Of a stretch of DNA of 53,916 nucleotides, positions 26,000 through 34,476 are shown piece by piece. The notes under the pieces were generated by a model. The model had not been told where the DNA came from and made no database searches. It saw only the letters and a list, made by a program, of their open reading frames with translations. Source of the stretch: Planctomycetota bacterium (GTDB lineage Bacteria > Planctomycetota > UBA1135 > GCA-002748355); the NCBI GenBank assembly GCA_002685965.1, contig NYZE01000053.1, forward strand, positions 1 to 53,916. Reading direction: 5' to 3'. Position numbers and translations under genes: made by a program. The number at the start of each line of letters is the position of its first letter. Within the stretch, counting starts at the first letter, position 1.

Positions 26000-26383
26000 A
26001 TGGGTGAGCACAAGGGTCGTGGGTTCGACGCCAAGAAGCGCCGTCTCGCCGACGAACTGGCGTGTTTCTTCCTCAACGAGCTGAACGATGACCGGCTAGT
26101 TGGCTGCGAGTTCACGGGTTGTGACCTGTCTGCGGATCTCCGCCACCTGACGGTGTTCTACTTGCTCCCGGTGCGCGCCGGCGAGGAGGCCGAGCGTGCG
26201 ATATCAGGGGTGCAGGGGGTGGTCGAAGACCGCGCTTTCGAGGTGTTGCAGCGGCGGCCAGAGGCGCGGTTCAAATACGATCGCGGCGCTGCCAACCAGC
26301 GGCGCGTCGGTGAGATTCTCGAGGAGTTGCGCGGCGAAGGCCAGCTACCGCCGAAGGAGGGCGGAAGCACGACCCGCGATTGA
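26000..26383 (+). CDS. rbfA: Ribosome-binding factor A
   Basis: 127 aa, usual RbfA length. Single KH-like domain with RRLADELACFFLNEL, then DDRLVGCEFTGCDLSADLRHLTVFY (the counterpart of DPRLxxVTVTxVxxSxDLxxAxVY), and a C-terminal FKYDRGAANQRRVGEILEEL. RbfA binds the 30S subunit and assists 16S rRNA 5'-end maturation, particularly in the cold. It usually sits near infB, nusA or truB, none of which is here. It is likely transcribed with the transketolase gene. The start is the ATG 7 nt after a TAGAAT box. Confidence 0.85.
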   Translation: MGEHKGRGFDAKKRRLADELACFFLNELNDDRLVGCEFTGCDLSADLRHLTVFYLLPVRAGEEAERAISGVQGVVEDRAFEVLQRRPEARFKYDRGAANQRRVGEILEELRGEGQLPPKEGGSTTRD

Positions 26384-26441
26384 GTTATCATCCGCCGCCC
26401 TCTCCGACTTGCCCCTCCGATTTGCACCCCTCTGCAACGTG

Positions 26442-26447
26442 TATAGA
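26442..26447 (+). promoter_or_regulatory. -10-like box at the transketolase start
   Basis: TATAGA lies 1 nt before the ATG at 26449 and 7 nt before a second in-frame ATG at 26455. If it is a promoter, the real start is more likely 26455. Confidence 0.3.
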
Positions 26448-26448
26448 G

Positions 26449-28749
26449 ATGACGATGACGACCCCCCTCCAACTCACCCTCGACCAACTCGAGGCCGACT
26501 ACGGCAACATCGACAAGGTTCGCCTGTTCATCGATCAGTTCATCGACATCATGCTCAACCATCGGCAGAGCGGCCATCCAGGCGGCTCGCGGTCGAAGGC
26601 GCACATGATGGCGGCGCTGATGACGACCGGCGCGATGCGTTGGGATGTTCGTGACCCGACCAAGGCGCTCGCGGATCGTTTCGTGCTCGTTGCCGGACAC
26701 ACGACACCGTTGCTCTACGGAGCGCTCGCGGTCGTCAATCAGGCGATGGCGCTGCGTCACGAGTGGACGGGCGACGCGCGCTTCGCCGTCAAGGGTGGTC
26801 CTGAGCGGATCCTGATGCCGCCGGACTTGCTGACGTTCCGCAGCCACGGTGGGCTTGCCGGGCACGCGGAGTTCGAGGGCAAGTCGCTGTTGGTCAAGTT
26901 CAACACCGGGCCATCCGGCCACGGCGCGCCGGCGGCAGTCGGTGAGGCGCTGGCGCTCAAGCACGCCGGGTGTGGCGACGTCAGGGTGTTTGCGATGGAG
27001 GGGGAGGGCGGTCACTCGGCTGGCTGCCACCACGAGTCGAAGAACAGCGCCTACGGGCTGGGGTTGAGCAACCTCGTCTACCTGATGGACTGGAACGACG
27101 CTGGCATCGACGTCAACGCCTACAGCTCGGTCGTGCACGGCGCGCCTGAGGATTGGTTCCGTCCGTATGGGTTCCGCGTCAGCGGCACGGAGCAGGGCAG
27201 CGACATGGCGAGCATCGTGCCGGCGCTGTGGGATGCTGCTTGCGGTGACAATCCCGAGGGGCGGCCGAGTGTTTGCTGGTTCAAGACGGTGAAGGGGCGC
27301 GGCTACGTCGTCACCGGGTACAAGTCGCACGGCGCGGCGCACAAGCGCAACCACGAGAACTTCTGGACCTGTCGGCAGGAGTTCATGGACACCTACGGTG
27401 CGGAGTTCGCGGGGCACGGCGACGGCGACCCGGGAATGCCGGCCGCGAGCGAGCAGGCGGCGAGCCACCTGAGGACGGTGAACGACGCAATGGCGGCTGA
27501 CCGCGAGTTCGTCGAGTGGCTGACCGATCGCCTCGTGGCCATCGGCGACAGCGTTCCCGAGCGCGTGGGCGGGCAGCGCGTGGACCCGACGGTCGACTTG
27601 CTGCGCGACGATGCGACGTTCACCGACTACGAGAACTACCCGGCCGAGTTGTTCGCGGCGCCGGGGAGCAAGCAGCCGAACCGCAAGGCGCTCGAGTTGC
27701 TGGGGGCGTTCTGGAACTCCTACGCGCTGGAGAAGCACGGTCGGCCGCTCGTGCTCGCGATGGCCGCCGACCTCGCGGAATCGACCAACATCGCCGGCTT
27801 CATGAAGGACTTCGGAGGGCGCAAGGGCACCGGATGGTACGAGCGCGCCTCGAACACGATCGGCGCACTCCTGCCGCAGCAGATCACAGAGTTCACGAAC
27901 GCCGGGATCTGCGCCGGGCTCGGGACGGTCAACTTCGCCGACGACCCCGAGAACAAGTTCTGCGGCTATGTCGGTGCGTGTGCGACCTACGGCTCGTTCT
28001 CGTATCTGAAGTACGGCATGTTTCGGCTCTTCTCGCAGCTGGCGCAGGATTGCGACATCAAGACCGGGCGCGTCCTGTGGATCGCGGGCCACTCCGGCCC
28101 CGAGACTGCCGAGGACGCACGCACGCACTTCGGGATCTTCTCTCCCGGCGTAACGCAGCTGTTCCCGGATGGACACGTGATCAACCTGCATCCGTGGGAG
28201 CACAACGAAGTCGCACCGATGCTCGGGGCTGCCTTCGCTACCGACGTGCCCGTCATTGCCCTGCACCTGACGCGACCGCCGGTCGAGATCCCGGATCGCG
28301 ATGTGCTCGGGATGGCGTCACACTTCGATGCGGCCAAGGGCGCCTACGTGCTGCGGCAGTTCGATGACCGTGAGCGAGCTGGCGTGGTGCTGTGCCAGGG
28401 CACGAGCGTCGTCGCCAACATCGTCAAAATCTTGCCGTGGCTTGCCTCCGACGGCCCCAACGTCAAGATCGTCTGTTGCACGTCGCGCGAGTTGTTCGTG
28501 CGCCAGAGCCAGGAGTATCAAGACGGCGTCCTGCCCGAAGCCGAGTGGCACGATTCGATGCTCTGTGCCACGCAGGGCCGCCGCGTCTGCCGCGACTGGA
28601 TCCCCGACCGCCGCCTTGAGCAGTGGGCCCTGACGCCGGACTTCGACGACGCCTGGCGCACCGGCGGCTCCGTCGACGAGATCGTCGCCGAAGCCCACCT
28701 CGACCCCGACAGCCTCAAGGCCGGCATTTCCCGCTACGCCGCCCGCTAG
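26449..28749 (+). CDS. Transketolase (divergent, long form)
   Basis: 766 aa from the ATG at 26449 (26455 is also possible; the track start overlaps rbfA). Thiamine-diphosphate enzyme with SGHPGGS near the N-terminus, a GPSGHGAP motif, the ThDP/metal motif GEGGHSAG...DWN, and a pyrimidine-binding domain containing AADLAESTNIAGF. The C-terminal domain carries HSGPE and VVLCQGTSVV. Transketolases move two-carbon units in the pentose phosphate or Calvin-type cycles. At about 100 residues longer than the common enzyme and with unusual first-domain sequence, it belongs to a divergent branch, and substrate range cannot be assumed. Cytoplasmic. A 6-bp hairpin follows the stop. Confidence 0.85.
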   Translation: MTMTTPLQLTLDQLEADYGNIDKVRLFIDQFIDIMLNHRQSGHPGGSRSKAHMMAALMTTGAMRWDVRDPTKALADRFVLVAGHTTPLLYGALAVVNQAMALRHEWTGDARFAVKGGPERILMPPDLLTFRSHGGLAGHAEFEGKSLLVKFNTGPSGHGAPAAVGEALALKHAGCGDVRVFAMEGEGGHSAGCHHESKNSAYGLGLSNLVYLMDWNDAGIDVNAYSSVVHGAPEDWFRPYGFRVSGTEQGSDMASIVPALWDAACGDNPEGRPSVCWFKTVKGRGYVVTGYKSHGAAHKRNHENFWTCRQEFMDTYGAEFAGHGDGDPGMPAASEQAASHLRTVNDAMAADREFVEWLTDRLVAIGDSVPERVGGQRVDPTVDLLRDDATFTDYENYPAELFAAPGSKQPNRKALELLGAFWNSYALEKHGRPLVLAMAADLAESTNIAGFMKDFGGRKGTGWYERASNTIGALLPQQITEFTNAGICAGLGTVNFADDPENKFCGYVGACATYGSFSYLKYGMFRLFSQLAQDCDIKTGRVLWIAGHSGPETAEDARTHFGIFSPGVTQLFPDGHVINLHPWEHNEVAPMLGAAFATDVPVIALHLTRPPVEIPDRDVLGMASHFDAAKGAYVLRQFDDRERAGVVLCQGTSVVANIVKILPWLASDGPNVKIVCCTSRELFVRQSQEYQDGVLPEAEWHDSMLCATQGRRVCRDWIPDRRLEQWALTPDFDDAWRTGGSVDEIVAEAHLDPDSLKAGISRYAAR

Positions 28750-28766
28750 CCAGGTTTGACTGAAGG

Positions 28767-28784
28767 CGGGGGCAGACCTCCCCG
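28767..28784 (+). terminator. Hairpin after the transketolase gene
   Basis: CGGGGG-CAGACC-TCCCCG, 6-bp stem with one G-U pair, 18 nt after the stop. No T-tract, so an intrinsic terminator is possible but unproven. Confidence 0.35.
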
Positions 28785-28794
28785 TCCAATCAAC

Positions 28795-28826
28795 TTGAAC
28801 GCTTCACCGTGCAAGGTGGTTAGACT
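28795..28826 (+). promoter_or_regulatory. Candidate promoter for the NSS transporter
   Basis: TTGAAC, a long 20-nt spacer, then TAGACT ending 9 nt before the ATG at 28836. There is no SD, and the -10 position fits the leaderless pattern seen elsewhere. Confidence 0.35.
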
Positions 28827-28835
28827 CCGGGCCTT

Positions 28836-30404
28836 ATGACGGAGCAACGCGCCCAGTGGAAGTCCAAGATGGGCTTCATCCTGGCGGCATCGGGGTCGGC
28901 GATCGGGCTCGGGAACATCGTCGTCTTCTCGGGGAACGCTTACAAGTTTGGCGGCGGTGCGTTCTACCTGCCCTACTTCGTTGCGCTCTTCCTGATCGGG
29001 ATCCCCGTGATGATCATGGAGTTCGGGCTCGGCGGGATGACCCGCAAGAGCTTCCCGATCGCGATGCGGCAGGCCGGTGGCCGCGCCGGCGAGTGGGTCG
29101 GTTGGTTCGCGATCCTGAACGCGGGGATCATCTCGATCTGGTACGTCACGCTGCTTGCGTGGGTCGTCGGGATGGGGCTCGGCGCGATGACCAACAAGGT
29201 CTTCGTCGATACTGTGACCGTGGATTGGGTCGGCGGTACCGGTGCGCCGATGCAGGGCCCGCAGGGCTACTTCTTCCAGATGATCGCGGGCTGGCTGCCG
29301 GTCGTGTGCGTCATTGTCGTGTGGGCACTCAACGTGATCATCACGTGGCGCGGCACGCAGACGATCGAGAAGGCCGTCAAGGTGTTCGTGCCCCTGATGT
29401 GGGTCGCGATGATCCTGCTCGTCGTGCAAGGCCTGTTCTTCCTCGACGGCGGCTTCGATGGAGGGAAGGTCCTGTTCACGCCACACAAAGAAGCGCTCGG
29501 GCAGCTCTCGGTCTGGCAGGGATCAGTCAGCCAGATCCTGTTCACGCTGTCGCTTGGCTTCGGTGTCATGACGGCGTACGCGAGCTACCTGCCCAAGAAG
29601 TCGGACATGACGCACAACGCGGTCACGACGAGCCTCTTGAACTGCGGCTTCGAGTGGATCGCTGGCGCTGCGATCTTCTCGATACTGTTCGTCTACGCGA
29701 TCGAGCCCAAGGCATCGACGCTGGCGATGATGTACTTCACCGTGCCTTGGGGCATCAAGGCCCTGCCGGTCAACCACCAGGTCTTCGGCACTGCGTTTTT
29801 CTTGTTGCTGCTGGTCGCCGGTCTCACCTCGAGCATCTCGCTCGTCGAAGCCGTCGTCGCCGCGGCTCGCGACAAGTTCCGTGCGTCGCGCATGAAAGTC
29901 CTCGCGATCGTCTTCGTGATAGGTGTCGTTGGATCGGTGCTGTGCAGCCTGCCGACGATCGTCGACCAGGACCTGAAAGAGACCGGAACGCTCGGCCTGC
30001 TGCTGGTTGATCTCTTTGGCCACTGGTCGTTCGACACCGGCTTGATCATCGTCGCGATTCTCGAGTGCATCGTGATCGGCTGGGTGATGGGGGTCGACAA
30101 GATCCGGGCCTACGTCAACGACAACAGTCGCTTCAACCTGGGCCTTTGGTTCAACGCACTCATCAAGTGGGTTATTCCAGGGTCGTTGTCGTACATCCTG
30201 ATCTACAACTTCGTCGAGTACGACGCCAAGAAGGGTGCGCTCTACGGCTCAACCTATGCGGCCAAGTTCGGCCTGCCCGAAGGCCCGCTCGCGTCGATCG
30301 TCGCGGCGTTGCCGATCATCGCGCTCGTGGTCTGGGTCGTCGGCACTGCCGGCGTCGCGCTGTGGCTTACCCGGTCCAAGGGCGCCGAGGAGGAAACGGC
30401 ATGA
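28836..30404 (+). CDS. Neurotransmitter:sodium symporter (NSS/SNF) family transporter
   Basis: 522 aa, LeuT-fold. The N-terminal W...SKMGFILAASGSAIGLGNIVVF carries the unwound TM1 sodium/substrate region; about 12 TM segments follow. GMTRKSFPIAMRQAGGRAGEW corresponds to the first intracellular loop. Members import amino acids with sodium across the inner membrane. The ATGA overlap with the next gene, which encodes a one-TM exported protein, suggests an accessory subunit. Substrate cannot be assigned by eye. Confidence 0.88.
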   Translation: MTEQRAQWKSKMGFILAASGSAIGLGNIVVFSGNAYKFGGGAFYLPYFVALFLIGIPVMIMEFGLGGMTRKSFPIAMRQAGGRAGEWVGWFAILNAGIISIWYVTLLAWVVGMGLGAMTNKVFVDTVTVDWVGGTGAPMQGPQGYFFQMIAGWLPVVCVIVVWALNVIITWRGTQTIEKAVKVFVPLMWVAMILLVVQGLFFLDGGFDGGKVLFTPHKEALGQLSVWQGSVSQILFTLSLGFGVMTAYASYLPKKSDMTHNAVTTSLLNCGFEWIAGAAIFSILFVYAIEPKASTLAMMYFTVPWGIKALPVNHQVFGTAFFLLLLVAGLTSSISLVEAVVAAARDKFRASRMKVLAIVFVIGVVGSVLCSLPTIVDQDLKETGTLGLLLVDLFGHWSFDTGLIIVAILECIVIGWVMGVDKIRAYVNDNSRFNLGLWFNALIKWVIPGSLSYILIYNFVEYDAKKGALYGSTYAAKFGLPEGPLASIVAALPIIALVVWVVGTAGVALWLTRSKGAEEETA

Positions 30405-30835
30405 GGCTAGCGCTCGCGACTCTCCTGTTGTGCGGAGCGCTGTCGGCGCAAACGCGCACTCTCCATATCGAAGGCTACGTCGCGGGCAAGCCGTATCTCG
30501 TGGTGAACAAAGAGACGACGATCGTGGCGAGGGCCGGCAGCATGAAGTCCCTCACTGTCACCTACCGTCCCGGCAGCGAGGTGGAAGAGAAAGAGACCGT
30601 CAAGGTCACGGGGGGCATCGCAATGTGGAAGCCCAAGTCCGCCGGTCTCGCCAAGTTCGACGCGATGATCAAGCCGCCCGATAGTGCCGCCAAACCCGCT
30701 CCATACAGCGAGATCGTGTCGATCCGATTCGACAGCGCCGTCAGCTTGGGCCTGATCGTCATGCTGTTCGCCGGGTTGATCCTGTTCGGCGGCGCCTACG
30801 TTTCCGTTCGCGCCTTGCTGCGCGAGGAAACCTAG
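30401..30835 (+). CDS. Small exported single-TM protein coupled to the NSS transporter
   Basis: 144 aa. The ATG overlaps the NSS stop by 4 bp and is preceded by GAGGAGG, a strong SD inside the transporter's last codons. Signal peptide MRLALATLLLCGALSAQ (Gln at +1), then about 85 residues of probable periplasmic beta-rich domain, and a C-terminal TM (SLGLIVMLFAGLILFGGAYV) with a short tail. Type I topology and tight coupling suggest a transporter subunit or chaperone; MetS and collectrin are known small NSS partners, but this sequence is not recognisably related to either. Its TAG and the mqnE stop share one CTAG. Confidence 0.7.
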   Translation: MRLALATLLLCGALSAQTRTLHIEGYVAGKPYLVVNKETTIVARAGSMKSLTVTYRPGSEVEEKETVKVTGGIAMWKPKSAGLAKFDAMIKPPDSAAKPAPYSEIVSIRFDSAVSLGLIVMLFAGLILFGGAYVSVRALLREET

Positions 30836-31947
30836 GCGGGCTGCAGCGTTTCGTACGTCGTATCGCGGAGCACCGGCTCGAAGCCCGCGCTCTCGATCAA
30901 GTGCACCAACTCGTCGCGGGGCAGCAGCATTGGTGCGGTTGTCCCGGCGTCGTGCGTGATGCGCTCCTCGGTCACGGTGCCGTCGAGGTCGTTGGCGCCG
31001 AAGCTCTGCGCGGTCTGCGCCAGACGCGGCGTCATCATGACCCAGTAGGCCTTGACGTTCTGGAAGTTGTCGAGCATGAGCCGGCCGACCGCGATGTTGC
31101 GCATGTCGTTCCAGCCCGTTGTCACGTCCCCGTACTTCTGTAGCCGCGTGTTGTAAGGCCAGAAGGCGAGCGGGATGAAGGTCATGAAGTTGCCGGTTTC
31201 GTCCTGCAGCTCGCGCAGCTTGACCAGGTGCTCGACGCGCTCGGGCACTTTCTCGACGTGACCGTAGAGAAGCGTCGCGTTCATCTTGAAGCCGTTCTGC
31301 TGGACCTTGCGCGCGGTGGCCAGCCAGTCGTTCGGCCCGATCTTGTCCATGAACACGGCACGCCACACGCGATCCGACAGCACCTCGGCGCCACCGCCCG
31401 GGCACGAACCGAGCCCCGCCTCGCGCAGGTCGGCGAAGACCTCGACTTCGCTCTTGCCCGAGATCTTCAGCATGTGGTCGATCTCGACCATCGTGAACGC
31501 CTTGACGTGCACGTCGGGCTTGCCGCGCTTGGCTGCGCGAACGATGTCGAGGTAGTAGTCGTAGCCCATGTCGGGGTGGATGCCGGCGACCATGTGCACC
31601 TCGCCGAGGTCGGTGCCGCGGAACCCCTTCAACCGCGCCTCGATGTCGTCGGGTGTCATCAAGTAGGCGCGCTCTTCACCGGGCTTGGCGGCGAAGGCGC
31701 AGAACCTGCACGAGTACATGCAGATGTTCGTGTAGTCGATGTGCAGGTTGATGTTGAAGAACGTCGTGCGTCCGTGCTTGGCGAGCCGCACGCGGTGCGC
31801 CAGCGCGCCGACCGCAGAGAGGCTAGGGTGCTCGTAGAGCTTCACCCCGTCGTCGAAGGACAGTCGCTCGCCGGCGTCGACCTTGCGCCGGATCTCGCCA
31901 AGCCCGACAGCGTCGATGAGTCGATCGTCTGGAGAGAAATCGATCAT
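30832..31947 (-). CDS. mqnE: Aminofutalosine synthase MqnE
   Basis: 371 aa radical-SAM enzyme: CMYSCRFC is the CxxxCxxC cluster motif, followed by HVKAFTMVEIDHM and GGGAEVLSDRVW, typical of MqnE. It joins 3-[(1-carboxyvinyl)oxy]benzoate and SAM to give aminofutalosine, the second committed step of futalosine-pathway menaquinone synthesis. The ATG overlaps the mqnC stop by 4 bp, so the order mqnC-mqnE is translationally coupled. Other mqn genes (mqnA, mqnB, mqnD) are not in the window. Confidence 0.92.
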   Translation of the reverse strand: MIDFSPDDRLIDAVGLGEIRRKVDAGERLSFDDGVKLYEHPSLSAVGALAHRVRLAKHGRTTFFNINLHIDYTNICMYSCRFCAFAAKPGEERAYLMTPDDIEARLKGFRGTDLGEVHMVAGIHPDMGYDYYLDIVRAAKRGKPDVHVKAFTMVEIDHMLKISGKSEVEVFADLREAGLGSCPGGGAEVLSDRVWRAVFMDKIGPNDWLATARKVQQNGFKMNATLLYGHVEKVPERVEHLVKLRELQDETGNFMTFIPLAFWPYNTRLQKYGDVTTGWNDMRNIAVGRLMLDNFQNVKAYWVMMTPRLAQTAQSFGANDLDGTVTEERITHDAGTTAPMLLPRDELVHLIESAGFEPVLRDTTYETLQPA

Positions 31948-33035
31948 GCCGGCACCGGCTCGAGCAGCTCATACAGCATGTTGCGCCGCCTCGGCGTGAA
32001 GCCAGCGTCCACGATATGGCGCTCGATCTGATCGATCGAAGTCATGTTGTCACAGCCGGCCGAGCTGACAACGTTCTCCTCGAGCATCGCCGAGCCAAAG
32101 TCATTGGCGCCGATCCCGACGCCGACCTGGCACACCTTGACGCCCTGCGTGACCCACGAGCTCTGCACGTTCTCGAAGTTATCGAGGTAGATGCGCGAAA
32201 ACGCGAGCATGCGTAAGTACTCGTGCGACGTCGCTTTTTTGTTGGTCTGCAGCCATTCGTCGGCCATCGGCGTGTGATCGGGCTGGAAGGTCCACGGGAT
32301 GAACGCCGTGAAGACCCCGCACTCGTCCTGGAGCTGACGCAGGCGTTCGAGGTGCTCGATACGCTCGGGCAGGGTTTCGACGTGCCCGAACATCATCGTC
32401 GCGGTCGTGCGCAGCCCGAGCTCGCATGCATCACGCATGACATCGAGCCACTCGTCAGTCGTCGCCTTCTTGCGCGCGATCACGTCGCGCACGCGGTCGA
32501 CGAGGATCTCGGCGCCGCCGCCCGGGATCGAATCGAGCCCGGCGTCCATCAGCTCTTGGATGACCCACTTGACCGGCTGCTTGTCGATATGCGACAGGTG
32601 CACGATCTCGGGCGGACTCATGCCGTGGATCCACAGCCATGGGTAGTGCTCCTTGAGGTCGCGGAACAGCTCCGCGAACCACGCCGTCTTGAGCTCGTGG
32701 TGGTGCCCACCCTGCAGCAGCACCTGGACGCCACCCGCGTCGCGCAGTTCGTCGATCTTCTTGTAGATCACCTCGCGTGGCAGCACGTAGGCCTCACTGT
32801 CACCCGGCCGCCGGTAGAAAGCGCAAAATGTGCAGTCGGTGATGCACACGTTCGTCGGGTTGACGTTGCGATCGATGATGTAGGTGACGACGCCGTCGTC
32901 GTGAAAGCGCCGCCGCACCGCGTCCCCGAGCATGCCCAGAGTCGTCAGCTCCGCCTCCTGGTAGAGAGTCAGGCCTTCGTCGAAGGTGAGTCGTTCACCG
33001 TCGAGGACCTTGTTGATCGTGCGCTCGAGACTCAT
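31944..33035 (-). CDS. mqnC: Cyclic dehypoxanthinyl futalosine synthase MqnC
   Basis: 363 aa from the ATG at 33035; the track start at 33437 lies inside the neighbouring permease. Radical-SAM motif CITDCTFC, then GGHHHELKTAWF and GGGAEILVDRVR, typical of MqnC. It cyclises dehypoxanthine futalosine, forming the naphthalene ring precursor of menaquinone. The start has no SD but a TACTCT box 9 nt upstream with TTGTGG 17 nt further. It heads the mqnC-mqnE pair and implies menaquinone-based respiration by the futalosine route. Confidence 0.92.
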   Translation of the reverse strand: MSLERTINKVLDGERLTFDEGLTLYQEAELTTLGMLGDAVRRRFHDDGVVTYIIDRNVNPTNVCITDCTFCAFYRRPGDSEAYVLPREVIYKKIDELRDAGGVQVLLQGGHHHELKTAWFAELFRDLKEHYPWLWIHGMSPPEIVHLSHIDKQPVKWVIQELMDAGLDSIPGGGAEILVDRVRDVIARKKATTDEWLDVMRDACELGLRTTATMMFGHVETLPERIEHLERLRQLQDECGVFTAFIPWTFQPDHTPMADEWLQTNKKATSHEYLRMLAFSRIYLDNFENVQSSWVTQGVKVCQVGVGIGANDFGSAMLEENVVSSAGCDNMTSIDQIERHIVDAGFTPRRRNMLYELLEPVPA

Positions 33036-33044
33036 CGGCGGGGG

Positions 33045-33073
33045 AGAGTAGCCTGCGAAACCGACCCCCACAA
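33045..33073 (-). promoter_or_regulatory. Promoter for mqnC-mqnE
   Basis: Minus strand TTGTGG, 17-nt spacer, TACTCT ending 9 nt before the mqnC ATG. Spacing predicts a leader of 0-3 nt. Confidence 0.45.
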
Positions 33074-33088
33074 GGCGCCCCGCGGGCG

Positions 33089-34414
33089 CTAGGCCCGCTT
33101 GCGGATCAACAGCCACACCGGCAGGCCGGCGCAGAGGATGCCGAGGCCGATCAGCGCGTTCTGCCGGTTGTCGGCGTCGAACAACCTGTGCGTGTCGACG
33201 AACAGGACCGCCGCGATGAACACCGCAGGAGTGAGCGGATAGCCGAGGCATCGATGCGGACGCGGCGTGTCCGGTCGACTGCGTCGTAGCCGGTAGACCG
33301 CCGCGACGGTCAGCCCGTAGAAGATCAACGCGACGAACACGACGAAGTCGGTCAGGTCGCGGAACTCCTTCATCACGTAGATCAGGACGATCGCCCAGGC
33401 CGCCTGCGCCCAGATCGCGACGATCGGCGTCTGCCACCTGGTGTGAATGTGAGTCAGACTCTTGGGCGCCAACCCGTCCCTGGCCACGGTGGACAGACCG
33501 CGCGCCGACGAGAGCATGTTGGGGTTCGCGGCGCCGAACACCGACAGGCAGACCATCGCCGACAGGATCATCATCCCTGTGCCGCCGAAGATGCGGCCGA
33601 CGGCCGCAGCGGGCACTTCGATCTCCTTTGTCATGCCACGCATCTCGCCGACTGGTACGAGCGAGAAATAGGCACCGTTCACGACAAGGTAGAGCGCGAT
33701 CAGGATCAGGAGGCCGAAGATCAGGCCTAGCGGGAGGTCACGCGTTGGCCGTTTCAACTCGGCGGCGCTGAACGGTAGCTGGTGCCAACCCTCGTAGGCC
33801 CAGAAGATCGCGACACTCGCCGCGACCAGCCCGCTGAGCGCGAACGCCGGAGCCGGCGCGCTCGTCACCGTCTCCGGAGCACTCGAGAGGAGAGCGCCGA
33901 CGACGATCATGAGCAAGGAGCCGATCTTGGCGAACGTCGTGACGTTCTGCAGCAGTGCACCCCATCTGACGCCGACGCTGTTGACTGCCGCGAGCAAGAG
34001 GATCATCCCTGCTGCGCAGCCCAAGGCGGCGGGTTTGCCCAGTTTGACCGCGAGCAGCGACTCCACTCCCATCGTGAACGCGACGCCGAGCGCCGACATC
34101 GTTCCCGTGTTGATCACGAGGAAGTAGCACCACGCGAACAGGAACGCGATCGGTTGTCCCCACGCCTCGCGCAGGAAGGTGTACTGACCCCCGGCACCGG
34201 GCATCATCGCCCCGAGTTCGGCGTAGGCGAGGGCGCCGCACAGGCAAACGAGTCCGAGACTGATCCACAGTGCGTAGATCGACCAAGGCCCGGGCATGCT
34301 TTGTGCTACATCGAGCGGCTTGTAGAAGATGCCTGAACCGATCACCGAGCCGACGGTAATCATGATCGCGCTGGTGAGGCCGAGGCTCTTGCGCAGCGGT
34401 ACCGAGTCGCTCAT
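33089..34414 (-). CDS. APC-family amino acid permease
   Basis: 441 aa with about 12 TM segments. The first TM has the substrate-binding break SVIGSGIF of APC transporters (LTSAIMITVGSVIGSGIFYKP), followed by ALAYAELGAMMPGAGGQY, the standard TM3 motif. The rest resembles LAT/Cat-type exchangers or importers. Inner-membrane amino acid uptake is the family role; the substrate is unknown. It sits 53 bp upstream of mqnC on the same strand, but mqnC appears to have its own promoter. The start at 34414 has TATAGT 10 nt upstream and no SD. Confidence 0.88.
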   Translation of the reverse strand: MSDSVPLRKSLGLTSAIMITVGSVIGSGIFYKPLDVAQSMPGPWSIYALWISLGLVCLCGALAYAELGAMMPGAGGQYTFLREAWGQPIAFLFAWCYFLVINTGTMSALGVAFTMGVESLLAVKLGKPAALGCAAGMILLLAAVNSVGVRWGALLQNVTTFAKIGSLLMIVVGALLSSAPETVTSAPAPAFALSGLVAASVAIFWAYEGWHQLPFSAAELKRPTRDLPLGLIFGLLILIALYLVVNGAYFSLVPVGEMRGMTKEIEVPAAAVGRIFGGTGMMILSAMVCLSVFGAANPNMLSSARGLSTVARDGLAPKSLTHIHTRWQTPIVAIWAQAAWAIVLIYVMKEFRDLTDFVVFVALIFYGLTVAAVYRLRRSRPDTPRPHRCLGYPLTPAVFIAAVLFVDTHRLFDADNRQNALIGLGILCAGLPVWLLIRKRA

Positions 34415-34424
34415 GGGCGGGCGG

Positions 34425-34430
34425 ACTATA
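34425..34430 (-). promoter_or_regulatory. -10 box for the APC permease
   Basis: Minus strand TATAGT (5/6) ending 10 nt before the ATG. No recognisable -35. Confidence 0.4.
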
Positions 34431-34476
34431 GGGTCCCTGGGTGTTCTCCGCGTAGCGCCTGTGGTCAGATAGGCCT

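Noticed and set aside
26158-28266. 702-aa minus-strand ORF
   Set aside because: Antisense to the transketolase gene; its His/Arg/Val-rich composition is typical of shadow frames in GC-rich DNA and it has no domain.
30407-31405. 332-aa minus-strand ORF
   Set aside because: Overlaps mqnE in another frame and the NSS partner gene in antisense; Arg/Ala-rich with no domain.
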